Shown piece by piece: positions 17,118 to 26,273 of a stretch of 64,000 nt of DNA (positions are counted from its first letter, which is position 1; each line of letters begins with the position of its first letter). A program made the position numbers and the translations under genes. The notes under the pieces are model-generated. The model did no database searches and was not told where the DNA came from. It was given only the letters and a program-made list of their open reading frames with translations. The stretch comes from Streptomyces sp. NRRL S-37 (GTDB taxonomy: Bacteria; Actinomycetota; Actinomycetes; Streptomycetales; Streptomycetaceae). The stretch spans positions 124,001 to 188,000 of the forward strand of contig NZ_JOIZ01000019.1 of NCBI RefSeq assembly GCF_000721605.1. Direction: 5' to 3'.

Positions 17118-17882
17118 TCAGAACCGCCCGGCGCCCAGGTCCCGCGACACCGCGCGGGCGCAGTCCCGTACCGCCGCGATCAGCTCGGGCCGCAGCTCGC
17201 CGTCCCGGCGCAGCCGCTCCACCGCCCCCGTGATGCCCACCGCGCCCACCGGCATGCGCCGCCGGTCGTGGATGGGGGCGGCGACGGCGGCGACACCCTC
17301 CCAGGTCTCCTCCACGTCCGCCGCGTAGCCGCGCGCGCGGGTGAGGTCCAGGACGCGCTCGAAGTCGTCCGGGTCGCACACCGTGCGGTCGGTGAAGGCC
17401 TTGCGGTCGGCCTCCAGGGCCTCGCTGTGCGCCACCGGGTCGTAGGCCGACAGCACCTTCCCCAGGGCCGTGGAGTGCAGCGGCTGCATGGCCCCTATCT
17501 CCAGGACCTGCCGGCTGTCGTCCGGCCGGAAGACGTGGTGCACGATCAGCACGCCCTGCTGGTGCAGCACGCCGAGGTAGACGCTCTCGCCGCTGGAGCG
17601 GGCCAGGTCGTCCGTCCACACCAGGGCGCGCGCCCGCAGCTCGTGCACGTCGAGATAGGTGGTGCCCAGGCGCAGCAGCTCGGCGCCCAGCTGGTAGCGC
17701 CCGGAGGCGTCGTCCTGCTCGACGAACCCCTCCTGCTGAAGGGTACGCAGGATGCCGTGGGCGGTGCCCTTGGCGAGGCCCAGCGACGAGGCGATGTCCG
17801 ACAGGCCGAGCCGTCGCTCGCCGCCCGCCAGCAGGCGCAGCATCGCCGCCGCCCGTTCGAGCGACTGGATGTTCCGTGCCAT
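17118..17882 (-). CDS. gylR: IclR-family repressor of the glycerol operon
   Basis: A 254-residue IclR-type regulator matching GylR. The N-terminal winged helix-turn-helix covers residues 1-62 (SLERAAAMLRLL, LSDIASSLGLAKGTAHGILRTL). The effector domain follows, with YQLGAELLRLGTTYLDVHEL, QPLHSTALGKVLSAY and AAPIHDRRRMPVGAVGITG. GylR is known in streptomycetes to repress both itself and gylCABX and to respond to glycerol 3-phosphate. Its place directly upstream of glpF-glpK-glpD on the same strand fits. A terminator and a separate promoter region lie between them. The repeated 16-bp motif in both upstream regions is the likely operator. Confidence 0.93.
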   Translation of the reverse strand: MARNIQSLERAAAMLRLLAGGERRLGLSDIASSLGLAKGTAHGILRTLQQEGFVEQDDASGRYQLGAELLRLGTTYLDVHELRARALVWTDDLARSSGESVYLGVLHQQGVLIVHHVFRPDDSRQVLEIGAMQPLHSTALGKVLSAYDPVAHSEALEADRKAFTDRTVCDPDDFERVLDLTRARGYAADVEETWEGVAAVAAPIHDRRRMPVGAVGITGAVERLRRDGELRPELIAAVRDCARAVSRDLGAGRF

Positions 17883-17940
17883 CGCCGTACTGCCTCCGTC
17901 CCCTTCGGCCGCCTACCCACGACGCGCCGCTGCCGCCGTT

Positions 17941-17956
17941 CGGCATTGTCGAACAC
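17941..17956 (+). promoter_or_regulatory. Predicted GylR operator upstream of gylR
   Basis: CGGCATTGTCGAACAC is an exact match to the site upstream of glpF, in inverted orientation. It lies 59 bases upstream of the gylR ATG, within the 299-base gap shared with the divergent metH gene. Confidence 0.6.
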
Positions 17957-18085
17957 TACCGGTCGATGCCGACCTCTCGCCAATGGTCGGTCGTGATCGG
18001 TTCCGCCACCCGTACCCCATGCGTCGGTTGTCGGCCATCATCGTCCGCCCCGTGGACGCCCTGAACATCAGGGAGCGGTCCCGGA

Positions 18086-18091
18086 TACCCT
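18086..18091 (+). promoter_or_regulatory. Candidate -10 of the metH promoter
   Basis: TACCCT lies 91 bases before the metH ATG, implying a leader of roughly 85 bases. I see no clear -35 and no recognisable cobalamin or SAH riboswitch in the leader. Confidence 0.3.
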
Positions 18092-18181
18092 GGCGTGGTG
18101 CGCCCAGCCGGGGACGCTCCGTGAGGGGATTCCCGGCAGCCGCAAAGCCGACAGCCGTCGCACCCAGAGGGAGCCCCTTTC

Positions 18182-21100
18182 ATGGCCTCGTTGCCGCAGA
18201 CCCCTTCCGCCGACAGCCGGACCCGTGTGTCCGCCCTCCGCGAGGCGCTCGCCACCCGGGTGGTGGTCGCCGACGGAGCCATGGGCACCATGCTCCAGGC
18301 CCAGGACCCCACGCTCGAGGACTTCCAGAACCTCGAGGGCTGCAACGAGATCCTGAACCTGACGCGCCCGGACATCGTCCGTTCGGTCCACTCCGAGTAC
18401 TTCGACGCCGGGGTCGACTGCGTCGAGACGAACACCTTCGGCGCCAACCTCACCGCCCTCGGCGAGTACGACATTTCGGAGCGCGTCACCGAGCTGTCCG
18501 AGGCGGGCGCCCGCATCGCCCGCGAGACGGCCGACGAGTACGCCGCACGGGACGGCCGCACCCGCTGGGTCCTGGGCTCCATGGGACCCGGCACCAAGCT
18601 GCCCACCCTCGGCCACACCACCTTCACCGCCATCCGGGACGCCTACCAGCGCAACGCCGAGGGCCTCCTCGCCGGCGGCGCGGACGCGCTGCTGGTGGAG
18701 ACGACCCAGGACCTGCTGCAGACCAAGGCCTCCGTGATCGCCGCCCGCCGCGCGATGGAGACCGCCGGGTTCGAGGTCCCGCTGATCGTGTCGGTCACGG
18801 TCGAGACCACCGGCACCATGCTCCTCGGCTCCGAGATCGGCGCCGCCCTCACCGCGCTGGAACCGCTGGGCATCGACATGATCGGCCTGAACTGCGCCAC
18901 CGGCCCGGCCGAGATGAGCGAGCACCTGCGCCACCTGGCCCGCCACTCCCGCGCCCGGCTGTCCTGCATGCCCAACGCCGGCCTGCCCGAACTCACCAAG
19001 GACGGCGCCCGCTACCCGCTGTCCCCGGCAGAGCTCGCGGACGCCCAGGAGAACTTCGTCCGCGACTACGGCCTGTCCCTGGTGGGCGGCTGCTGCGGCA
19101 CCACGCCCGAGCACCTGCGGCAGCTCGTGGAGCGCGTGCACGGCCTCGCCCCGGCGGAGCGCGACCCGCGCCCGGAGCCCGGCGCGGCCTCTCTCTACCA
19201 GACCGTCCCCTTCCGCCAGGACACCTCCTACCTGGCGATCGGCGAGCGGACGAACGCCAACGGATCGAAGAAGTTCCGCGAGGCGATGCTCGAGGGCCGC
19301 TGGGACAACTGCGTGGAGATGGCCCGCGAGCAGATCCGCGAGGGCGCGCACATGCTGGACCTGTGCGTGGACTACGTGGGCCGCGACGGCGTCGCCGACA
19401 TGGAGGAACTGGCCGGACGCTTCGCCACCGCCTCCACCCTCCCCATCGTCCTGGACTCCACCGAGGTCGACGTCATCCGGGCCGGCCTGGAGAAACTCGG
19501 CGGCCGCGCGGTGATCAACTCGGTGAACTACGAGGACGGCGACGGACCCGAGTCCCGGTTCGCCAAGGTCACCCAGCTCGCCAAGGAGCACGGCGCCGCC
19601 CTGATCGCGCTCACCATCGACGAGGAGGGCCAGGCCCGTACCGCCGAGAAGAAGGTCGAGATCGCCGAGCGGCTGATCGACGACCTGACCGGCAACTGGG
19701 GCATCCGCGAGGAGGACATCCTCGTCGACTGTCTGACCTTCACCATCTGCACCGGCCAGGAGGAGTCCCGCAAGGACGGCCTGGCCACCATCGAGGGCAT
19801 CCGCGAGCTGAAGAAGCGCCACCCCGAGGTGCAGACCACGCTGGGTCTGTCGAACATCTCCTTCGGCCTCAACCCGGCCGCCCGCATCCTGCTGAACTCG
19901 GTCTTCCTCGACGAGTGCGTCAAGGCCGGCCTGGACTCGGCGATCGTCCACGCGTCGAAGATCCTGCCCATCGCCCGCTTCAGCGAGGAAGAGGTCACCA
20001 CGGCCCTCGACCTCATCTACGACCGGCGCCGCGAGGGCTACGACCCGCTCCAGAGGCTGATGGCGCTCTTCGAGGGCGCCACCGCCAAATCCCTCAAGGC
20101 CGACAAGGCCGGGGAACTGGCCGCGCTGCCCCTGGAGGAGCGCCTCAAGCGCCGCATCATCGACGGCGAGAAGAACGGCCTGGAGGCCGACCTGGACGAG
20201 GCCCTCCGGACCCGCAAGGCCCTCGACATCGTCAACGACACCCTCCTGGACGGCATGAAGGTGGTCGGCGAGCTGTTCGGCTCCGGCCAGATGCAGCTGC
20301 CGTTCGTGCTCCAGTCCGCCGAGGTGATGAAGACGGCCGTCGCGCACCTCGAGCCGCACATGGAGAAGACCGACGAGGCCGGCAAGGGCACCATCGTGCT
20401 GGCCACCGTCCGCGGCGACGTGCACGACATCGGCAAGAACCTGGTTGACATCATCCTGTCGAACAACGGCTACAACGTGGTCAACCTGGGCATCAAGCAG
20501 CCGGTCTCCGCGATCCTGGACGCCGCCGACGAGCACAAGGCCGACGTCATCGGCATGTCCGGGCTGCTGGTGAAATCCACGGTGATCATGAAGGAGAACC
20601 TGGAGGAGCTCAACACCCGCGGCCTGGCCGCCGACTACCCGGTGATCCTCGGCGGCGCCGCCCTCACCCGCGCCTACGTCGAACAGGACCTGCACGAGAT
20701 CTACCAGGGCGAGGTCCGCTACGCCCGCGACGCCTTCGAGGGCCTGCGCCTGATGGACGCCCTCATCGGCATCAAGCGTGGCGTGCCCGGCGCGAAGCTG
20801 CCCGAGCTGAAGCAGCGCCGGGTCCGCGCGGCCACCGTGGAGATCGAGGAACGGCCCGAGGAAGGGCACGTCCGCTCCGACGTCGCCACCGACAACCCGG
20901 TCCCCACCCCGCCCTTCTGGGGCACCCGCGTCGTCAAGGGCATCCAGCTCAAGGAGTACGCGAGCTGGCTCGACGAGGGCGCCCTGTTCAAGGGCCAGTG
21001 GGGCCTGAAGCAGGCCCGCACCGGCGACGGGCCGACCTACGAGGAGCTGGCCGAGACCGAGGGCCGGCCCAGGCTGCGCGGACTGCTCGACCGGCTCCAG

Positions 21101-21694
21101 ACGGAGAACCTGCTGGAGGCGGCCGTGGTCCACGGCTACTTCCCGTGCGTCTCCAAGGACGACGACCTGATCATCCTGGACGAGCAGGGCAACGAGCGCA
21201 CCCGCTTCACCTTCCCGCGCCAGCGCCGCGGCCGCCGGCTGTGCCTGGCGGACTTCTTCCGCCCGGAGGAGTCCGGCGAGACCGACGTGGTCGGCCTCCA
21301 GGTGGTCACCGTCGGCTCGAGGATCGGCGAGGAGACCGCCCGGATGTTCGAGGCCAACGCCTACCGCGACTACCTGGAGCTGCACGGGCTCTCCGTACAG
21401 CTCGCGGAGGCCCTCGCCGAGTACTGGCACGCGCGCGTGCGCTCCGAACTCGGCTTCGCGCACGAGGACCCGGCCGCGATGGAGGACATGTTCGCCCTGA
21501 AGTACCGGGGCGCCCGCTTCTCCCTCGGCTACGGCGCCTGCCCCGACCTGGAGGACCGCGCCAAGATCGCCGCCCTGCTCGAACCCGAGCGCATCGGCGT
21601 GCACCTGTCCGAGGAGTTCCAGCTCCACCCCGAGCAGTCCACGGACGCCATCGTCATCCACCACCCGGAGGCCAAGTACTTCAACGCCCGCTGA
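18182..21694 (+). CDS. metH: Cobalamin-dependent methionine synthase
   Basis: A 1170-residue modular enzyme that transfers the methyl group of 5-methyltetrahydrofolate to homocysteine through methylcobalamin. In order: the homocysteine domain (about 20-330) with zinc ligands Cys238 (GLNCATGP), Cys304 and Cys305 (VGGCCGTTP); the pterin domain (about 355-620, IGERTNANGSKKF); the cobalamin cap and binding domain (about 650-880) with His748 in DVHDIGKN, the lower axial cobalt ligand; and the SAM-dependent reactivation domain (about 900-1165, including RGARFSLGYGACPDLEDR). All key residues are present. The ATG at 18182 follows AGAGGGAG. It is divergent from gylR and is followed by a HAD phosphatase gene. 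Confidence 0.97.
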   Translation: MASLPQTPSADSRTRVSALREALATRVVVADGAMGTMLQAQDPTLEDFQNLEGCNEILNLTRPDIVRSVHSEYFDAGVDCVETNTFGANLTALGEYDISERVTELSEAGARIARETADEYAARDGRTRWVLGSMGPGTKLPTLGHTTFTAIRDAYQRNAEGLLAGGADALLVETTQDLLQTKASVIAARRAMETAGFEVPLIVSVTVETTGTMLLGSEIGAALTALEPLGIDMIGLNCATGPAEMSEHLRHLARHSRARLSCMPNAGLPELTKDGARYPLSPAELADAQENFVRDYGLSLVGGCCGTTPEHLRQLVERVHGLAPAERDPRPEPGAASLYQTVPFRQDTSYLAIGERTNANGSKKFREAMLEGRWDNCVEMAREQIREGAHMLDLCVDYVGRDGVADMEELAGRFATASTLPIVLDSTEVDVIRAGLEKLGGRAVINSVNYEDGDGPESRFAKVTQLAKEHGAALIALTIDEEGQARTAEKKVEIAERLIDDLTGNWGIREEDILVDCLTFTICTGQEESRKDGLATIEGIRELKKRHPEVQTTLGLSNISFGLNPAARILLNSVFLDECVKAGLDSAIVHASKILPIARFSEEEVTTALDLIYDRRREGYDPLQRLMALFEGATAKSLKADKAGELAALPLEERLKRRIIDGEKNGLEADLDEALRTRKALDIVNDTLLDGMKVVGELFGSGQMQLPFVLQSAEVMKTAVAHLEPHMEKTDEAGKGTIVLATVRGDVHDIGKNLVDIILSNNGYNVVNLGIKQPVSAILDAADEHKADVIGMSGLLVKSTVIMKENLEELNTRGLAADYPVILGGAALTRAYVEQDLHEIYQGEVRYARDAFEGLRLMDALIGIKRGVPGAKLPELKQRRVRAATVEIEERPEEGHVRSDVATDNPVPTPPFWGTRVVKGIQLKEYASWLDEGALFKGQWGLKQARTGDGPTYEELAETEGRPRLRGLLDRLQTENLLEAAVVHGYFPCVSKDDDLIILDEQGNERTRFTFPRQRRGRRLCLADFFRPEESGETDVVGLQVVTVGSRIGEETARMFEANAYRDYLELHGLSVQLAEALAEYWHARVRSELGFAHEDPAAMEDMFALKYRGARFSLGYGACPDLEDRAKIAALLEPERIGVHLSEEFQLHPEQSTDAIVIHHPEAKYFNAR

Positions 21695-21754
21695 GGCACC
21701 AGGAGCCGCACCGGGCGTTCCGCGCACACACGACGTACACTGGTCGGTCCACCG

Positions 21755-21784
21755 CAGGCCGGTTCCCCCGTGGGAACCGGCCTG
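21755..21784. terminator. Hairpin between metH and the HAD gene
   Basis: A perfect 13-bp inverted repeat (21755-21767 with 21772-21784) and a 4-base loop lie 61 bases after metH and end 26 bases before the next ATG. A TACACT hexamer at 21736 could start a short transcript through it, so it could act as an attenuator rather than a simple terminator. Confidence 0.5.
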
Positions 21785-21810
21785 GTCGTCCCTGTGAAGG
21801 AGGTACGCGG

Positions 21811-22512
21811 ATGACCAGTACGGTCCCCGCGCTCGGAACCCAGACGGCCGAGGGTTCGGCCCTGCAGGCCGTCCTCCTCGACATGGACGGCACCCTGGTG
21901 GACACCGAGGGCTTCTGGTGGGACGTCGAGGTCGAGGTCTTCGCCTCCCTCGGCCACACCCTGGACGACTCCTGGCGCCATGTCGTGGTCGGCGGCCCCA
22001 TGACCCGCAGCGCGGGGTTCCTCATCGAGGCCACCGGCGCCGACATCGGCCTGCCCGAGCTGACGGTGCTGCTCAACGACGGCTTCGAGGACCGTATCGA
22101 CCACGCCCTGCCGCTGATGCCGGGCGCCGCGCGACTGCTCGCCGAACTGTCCGAGCACGAGATCCCCACGGCGCTCGTCTCCGCCTCCCACCGGCGCATC
22201 ATCGACCGGGTGCTGAAGACGCTGGGCCCCCACCACTTCGCGCTGTCGGTCGCCGGCGACGAGGTCCCGCGCACCAAGCCGCACCCCGACCCGTACCTCG
22301 CGGCCGCCGCCGGGCTCGGCGTGGACCCCGTGCGATGCGCCGTCGTCGAGGACACCGTGACCGGTGTCGCCGCCGCGGAGGCGGCGGGCTGCCAGGTCGT
22401 CGCGGTGCCCTCGGTGGGCCCGATCGTGCCCGCCGCCCGGCGGACGGTCGTACCCTCCCTGGAAGTCGTGGACCTGGCATTCCTGCGCGGGCTGATGACG
22501 GAAATGCGCTAG
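21811..22512 (+). CDS. HAD-superfamily hydrolase (phosphatase/phosphoglucomutase-like)
   Basis: A 233-residue haloacid-dehalogenase-fold phosphatase of the beta-phosphoglucomutase-like class. Motif I is LLDMDGTLVDTEGFW (nucleophile Asp and acid/base Asp), motif II TALVSASHRR, motif III the Lys of PRTKPHPDPYL, and motif IV VVEDTVTGV. A helical cap lies between about residues 35 and 100. The ATG at 21811 has a strong GAAGGAGG eight bases upstream. It follows metH by 116 bases with a hairpin between, so co-transcription is uncertain. The substrate cannot be inferred. Confidence 0.9.
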   Translation: MTSTVPALGTQTAEGSALQAVLLDMDGTLVDTEGFWWDVEVEVFASLGHTLDDSWRHVVVGGPMTRSAGFLIEATGADIGLPELTVLLNDGFEDRIDHALPLMPGAARLLAELSEHEIPTALVSASHRRIIDRVLKTLGPHHFALSVAGDEVPRTKPHPDPYLAAAAGLGVDPVRCAVVEDTVTGVAAAEAAGCQVVAVPSVGPIVPAARRTVVPSLEVVDLAFLRGLMTEMR

Positions 22513-22956
22513 GCGTTCACCCAGCGCAGCGGTGTTACCGCCGGAATTCCCGCCGCTCGGCTTCCCGGGCCCGGACACCCGGGCCCGAAGAATTCGCCCC
22601 GCTTGCCGGTGGCCGAATTCCAGTACCGGCGAGCCCGTTTTCACATGTGAGGTTCGCCACATGAAGGGGGGTCGACAACGATGTCCTCCTGTGCCTTCCG
22701 CACCATTTCGGAAGTCGCCGCTACGCCCTTGTGTCCTGATTCATGAGAAGCTGCACCAATCATTCCCCGGTCACCTTTACCGGTGCGTTCACACCCGGTT
22801 TCACTGCGTGATGTGCCCCCAACTCCGGGGGCTGTGAACCCTCCTGCGGGCGCGGACTAATGTCATCGCGAGAACCTCGCCCCCATCCCCGTGTTCCGCT
22901 GCGACAACCCCCGTATGCCGGATACACGGAGTCGACAGTCCTGGAGAAACTCGAGC
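22513..22956. other. 444-base gap upstream of the peptide-binding genes
   Basis: No credible gene. It contains a 9-bp hairpin (22566-22574 with 22579-22587) flanked by AATTC steps, a probable terminator of the HAD gene. A short GCCCCC/GGGGGC hairpin lies near 22815-22831. The region is less GC-rich than its surroundings and probably carries the promoter of the binding-protein gene. Confidence 0.5.
22566..22587. terminator. Hairpin after the HAD gene
   Basis: A 9-bp perfect inverted repeat with a 4-base ACAC loop, 54 bases after the stop. Confidence 0.5.
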
Positions 22957-24564
22957 ATGAACCGCAAGACTTTGGTGCTGGCGGCCGCGATGGGCCTGCT
23001 CGCCCCGGTGCTCGCCGCCTGTGGCGACAGCGAGGGCGGGAGCGGAGACGGCGAAGCGATCGTCGTAGGCACCACGGACCGGTTCACCGCATCCAAGGAG
23101 GACGGCCCCGCGCCCCTCGACCCGGCCTGGGCCTATGACGTCGGCAGCTGGAACATCCTGCGGCAGACCGTGCAGACCCTGATGGTCCAGCCCCGGGGCG
23201 ACGGCGAGCCGGTGCCCGAGGCGGCCGAGTCCTGCGGATTCACCGACGCCGGCAACGAGCGCTACAGCTGCACCCTGCGCGACGGTCTGAAGTTCTCGAA
23301 CGGCGAGGCGATCACCGCCAAGGACGTGAAGTTCTCCATCGAGCGCGCCCTCTCCCTCGAGGGCGACAGCGGTGTCTTCGCGCTGCTGTCCATCATCGAC
23401 ACCGTCGAGACGCAGGGCGACCGCGAGGTGATCTTCCACCTCAAGAGCGCCGACGCCACCTTCCCCTACAAGCTGTCCACCCCGGTCGCCGGCATCGTCA
23501 ACGCGGACTCCTACGACAAGGGCGCGCTGCGCGAGGGCTTCGAGGTCGACGGCTCCGGCCCGTACACCTTCGAGGGCAAGGTCGAGGGCGACACGCTGGT
23601 CAGCGCCACCTTCACCAAGAACCCCTCCTACAAGGGCGCGCTGGAGGTGAAGAACGACAAGGTCGAGATGGTCTCCTACGACAGCTCCGAGGCCATGGTC
23701 GCGGCGCTGGAGAAGGGCGACATCGACATGGCGACCCGCACCATGTCGCCGGAGCAGATCGAAGAACTCGGCAACGCCACCGACGACGAGATCGAGCTGG
23801 TCGAGTCGCCCGGTCTGGAGATCCGGTACCTGGCGTTCAACACCGAGGCCCCCACCGTGAAGGACAAGGCCGTCCGCCAGGCGATGGCCCAGGTCATCAA
23901 CCGCAGCGAGCTGATCGGCAACGTCTACGGCTCCCAGGCCGAGCCGCTGTTCTCGCTGGTCCCCGCCGGCGTCACCGGGCACACCAACGCGTTCTTCAAC
24001 ACGTACGGCGACCCGAGTGTGGCCAAGGCCCGCAAGGCGCTGGAGGAGGCCGGCGTCAGCACCCCGGTGAAGCTGACGCTGCACTACACGAACGACCACT
24101 ACGGCCCCGCCGCCAAGACGGAGTTCGAGCAGCTGAGCAAGCAGCTCAACGACAGCGGTCTGTTCGACACCGACATCGAGAGCGAGACCTGGAACAAGTT
24201 CAAGACCGCCGCTCAGAACGAGAAGTACGACGTCTACGGCATGGGCTGGTTCCCCGACTACCCGGACGCCGACGCCTTCACCGCCCCCTTCCTCGGCGAG
24301 GACAACTTCCTCAGCTCCCCCTACGCCAACCCCAAGATCATCAACGATCTGATCCCGGAGTCGCGCCGCCAGGCCGACCGGCTGTCCGCCTCCGACAGCC
24401 TCGCGGAGATCCAGAACATCGTCGCCACCGAGGTCCCGCTGATCCCGCTGTGGCAGGGTAAGCAGTACATCGCCGCACGCGATGGCGTCACCGGTACCGC
24501 TTACGCGATCAACTCCTCCTCGTCTCTCCAGCTCTGGGAGCTCGCGCGCGGCGTCACCGAGTGA
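22957..24564 (+). CDS. Peptide-type ABC transporter substrate-binding lipoprotein (first of tandem pair)
   Basis: A 535-residue extracellular solute-binding protein of family 5 (DppA/OppA type). A lipoprotein signal ends LLAPVLAAC with Cys22 as the lipidation site, so it should be anchored outside the membrane. Conserved segments are YSCTLRDGLKFSNGEAITAKDVKFSIERAL, VDGSGPYTFEG, AVRQAMAQVINRSELIGNVYG and YPDADAFTAPFLG. I chose the ATG at 22957 because it begins the signal peptide; GGAG lies ten bases upstream. The next gene is a clear paralogue. No permease or ATPase gene is adjacent, so the pair must share a transporter encoded elsewhere or have a sensing role. Confidence 0.92.
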   Translation: MNRKTLVLAAAMGLLAPVLAACGDSEGGSGDGEAIVVGTTDRFTASKEDGPAPLDPAWAYDVGSWNILRQTVQTLMVQPRGDGEPVPEAAESCGFTDAGNERYSCTLRDGLKFSNGEAITAKDVKFSIERALSLEGDSGVFALLSIIDTVETQGDREVIFHLKSADATFPYKLSTPVAGIVNADSYDKGALREGFEVDGSGPYTFEGKVEGDTLVSATFTKNPSYKGALEVKNDKVEMVSYDSSEAMVAALEKGDIDMATRTMSPEQIEELGNATDDEIELVESPGLEIRYLAFNTEAPTVKDKAVRQAMAQVINRSELIGNVYGSQAEPLFSLVPAGVTGHTNAFFNTYGDPSVAKARKALEEAGVSTPVKLTLHYTNDHYGPAAKTEFEQLSKQLNDSGLFDTDIESETWNKFKTAAQNEKYDVYGMGWFPDYPDADAFTAPFLGEDNFLSSPYANPKIINDLIPESRRQADRLSASDSLAEIQNIVATEVPLIPLWQGKQYIAARDGVTGTAYAINSSSSLQLWELARGVTE

Positions 24565-24627
24565 CGAAACCGCACGACCCCGGACCGCCGACGCGATCCG
24601 GGCAGCAAGAACGACAAGGCACAGCAC

Positions 24628-26211
24628 GTGAATTTGCGTAACCCGTGGCCAGTCCTGCCCATCGTGGCGGGGCTGGCCTCCGGCCTGTTGACCGGTTGTG
24701 GCGCCGAGAGCGGCGACACGGGGGCCGACGGCTCCGGCATCGTGGTGGGGATGTCCGAGGACATCCTGGCCACCGACCCCGCCTCCGGCTACGACCCCGG
24801 CTCCTGGCTGCTGTTCAACAACGTCTTCCAGTCGCTGCTCGGCTTCCCCAAGGGAGCCACCGAGCCGCAGCCGGACGCCGCCGAGAGCTGCGGCTTCGCG
24901 GACACCGGCACCACCGTCTACCGCTGCACCCTGCGGGACGGACTGAAGTTCAGCAACGGTGACCCGCTCACCTCGAAGGACGTGAAGTTCTCCTTCGACC
25001 GCATGCTGAAGATCAACGACCCCGCCGGGCCCGCGATCATGTTCCCCACACTGGAGAAGGTCAGCACCCCTGACGAGAAGACGGTCGTCTTCGAACTCAA
25101 CACACCCGACGCCACCTTCCCCGGCAAGATCGCGTCCGGCGCCGGTGCCATCGTCGACCACCGCGAGTACGACGCCGACGGACTGCGCGAGGACGGGGAG
25201 GCGGTCGGCTCCGGCCCGTACCGGCTGGACTCGTTCGCCAACGACCGCGCCGTCTTCTCCGTCAACGAGCACTACCGGGGCAGCGCCGAGACCAAGAACT
25301 CCGGCGTGACCCTGGAGTTCTTCCACGGCGACCAGAACGCCCTGAAGAAGGCCGTACAGGACGCCCAGGTCGACATCGCCTACCGCGGCCTCACCGCCGA
25401 GGCCATCAACGACATCGACCGGGCCGACGACGGCACCGGCGGCGTCGAGATCGTCGAGGGCAGCAGCGCCGAGGTCCAGCACCTGGTCTTCAACATGGAC
25501 GACCCGGTCGCCGGGAAACCCGGCGTGCGCCGGGCCATCGCCCATCTGATCGACCGTGATGCCCTCGTCCGGGACGTCCACCAGGGCACGGCCAGCCCGC
25601 TGTACTCGATCGTCCCGGCCGGCATCGGCGGCCACAACACCGCCTTCTTCGACACCTACGGCGCCCGCCCCTCCCGGGCCAAGGCCGCCGCCGCACTGGA
25701 GGAGGAGGGCATCACCGGCAAGGTGAGGCTGACCCTGTGGTCCACCCCGTCCCGCTACGGCCCGACCACCGACCAGGAACTGAAGACGATCGCCGGACAG
25801 CTCAACGCCAGCGGACTCTTCGACGCCGACGTCAAGTCGGTCCCCTTCGCCCAGTACGAGAAGGACATCGCGGCCGGCGAGTACGGCGTCTACGTCAAGG
25901 GCTGGGTGCCCGACTACCCGGACGCCGACAACTTCACCGGCCCCTTCTTCGGCAAGGGCAACGTACTGCACAACAACTACGACGCCGGCCCGATCACCGA
26001 CTCGCTCCTCCCGCGCACGGCCGCCCAGAGCGACCGCTCCGCCACCGACGAGGAGTTCGGCCGGATCCAGGACATCGTCGCCGAGGACATCCCCGTCCTC
26101 CCGCTCTGGCAGGCCAAGCAGTACGCGGTCGTCCGGGACGGCGTGTACGGCCTGGAGTACTGCCTCGACGCCTCCACCGTGTTCCGGTTCTGGGAACTGA
26201 GCAAGAACTGA
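24628..26211 (+). CDS. Peptide-type ABC transporter substrate-binding lipoprotein (second of tandem pair)
   Basis: A 527-residue paralogue of the preceding protein, also family 5. The lipobox is SGLLTGC with Cys24. Matching segments include YRCTLRDGLKFSNGDPLTSKDVKFSFDRML, AVGSGPYRLDSF, PGVRRAIAHLIDRDALVRDVHQG and PVLPLWQAKQYAVVRDGVYG. The GTG at 24628 follows AAGG, 63 bases after the first gene, so the two are probably one transcript. A 15-bp hairpin closes it. The two proteins have clearly diverged (for example YAINSSSSLQLWEL against YCLDASTVFRFWEL), suggesting different ligands. No permease is nearby. Confidence 0.92.
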   Translation: MNLRNPWPVLPIVAGLASGLLTGCGAESGDTGADGSGIVVGMSEDILATDPASGYDPGSWLLFNNVFQSLLGFPKGATEPQPDAAESCGFADTGTTVYRCTLRDGLKFSNGDPLTSKDVKFSFDRMLKINDPAGPAIMFPTLEKVSTPDEKTVVFELNTPDATFPGKIASGAGAIVDHREYDADGLREDGEAVGSGPYRLDSFANDRAVFSVNEHYRGSAETKNSGVTLEFFHGDQNALKKAVQDAQVDIAYRGLTAEAINDIDRADDGTGGVEIVEGSSAEVQHLVFNMDDPVAGKPGVRRAIAHLIDRDALVRDVHQGTASPLYSIVPAGIGGHNTAFFDTYGARPSRAKAAAALEEEGITGKVRLTLWSTPSRYGPTTDQELKTIAGQLNASGLFDADVKSVPFAQYEKDIAAGEYGVYVKGWVPDYPDADNFTGPFFGKGNVLHNNYDAGPITDSLLPRTAAQSDRSATDEEFGRIQDIVAEDIPVLPLWQAKQYAVVRDGVYGLEYCLDASTVFRFWELSKN

Positions 26212-26228
26212 CGCCGTACCCGTAACGA

Positions 26229-26263
26229 CGAGGGCGCCCTTCCCGCCAGGAAGGGCGCCCTCG
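26229..26263. terminator. Strong bidirectional terminator
   Basis: A perfect 15-bp inverted repeat (26229-26243 with 26249-26263) and a 5-base loop separate the binding-protein gene from the convergent response-regulator gene. Confidence 0.8.
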
Positions 26264-26273
26264 CCGTACCGCG

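Noticed and set aside
17957..18181. Possible cobalamin or SAH riboswitch in the metH leader
   Set aside because: I looked for the B12 box and SAH-switch core and found neither, only unstructured GC-rich sequence with weak hairpins.
18068..21727. Long open frame (over 1200 codons) antisense to metH
   Set aside because: It follows from GC-rich third positions of metH. Its translation is low-complexity, rich in Gly, Val, Leu and Ala, with no family similarity.
22532..22837. Plus-strand 101-codon frame in the gap before the binding-protein genes
   Set aside because: No ribosome site, overlaps a terminator hairpin and has unusual composition. Not convincing as a gene.
22801..25971. Long antisense open frame across the binding-protein genes
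   Set aside because: Both lipoproteins have complete signal peptides and family motifs on the plus strand; the antisense frame has none.
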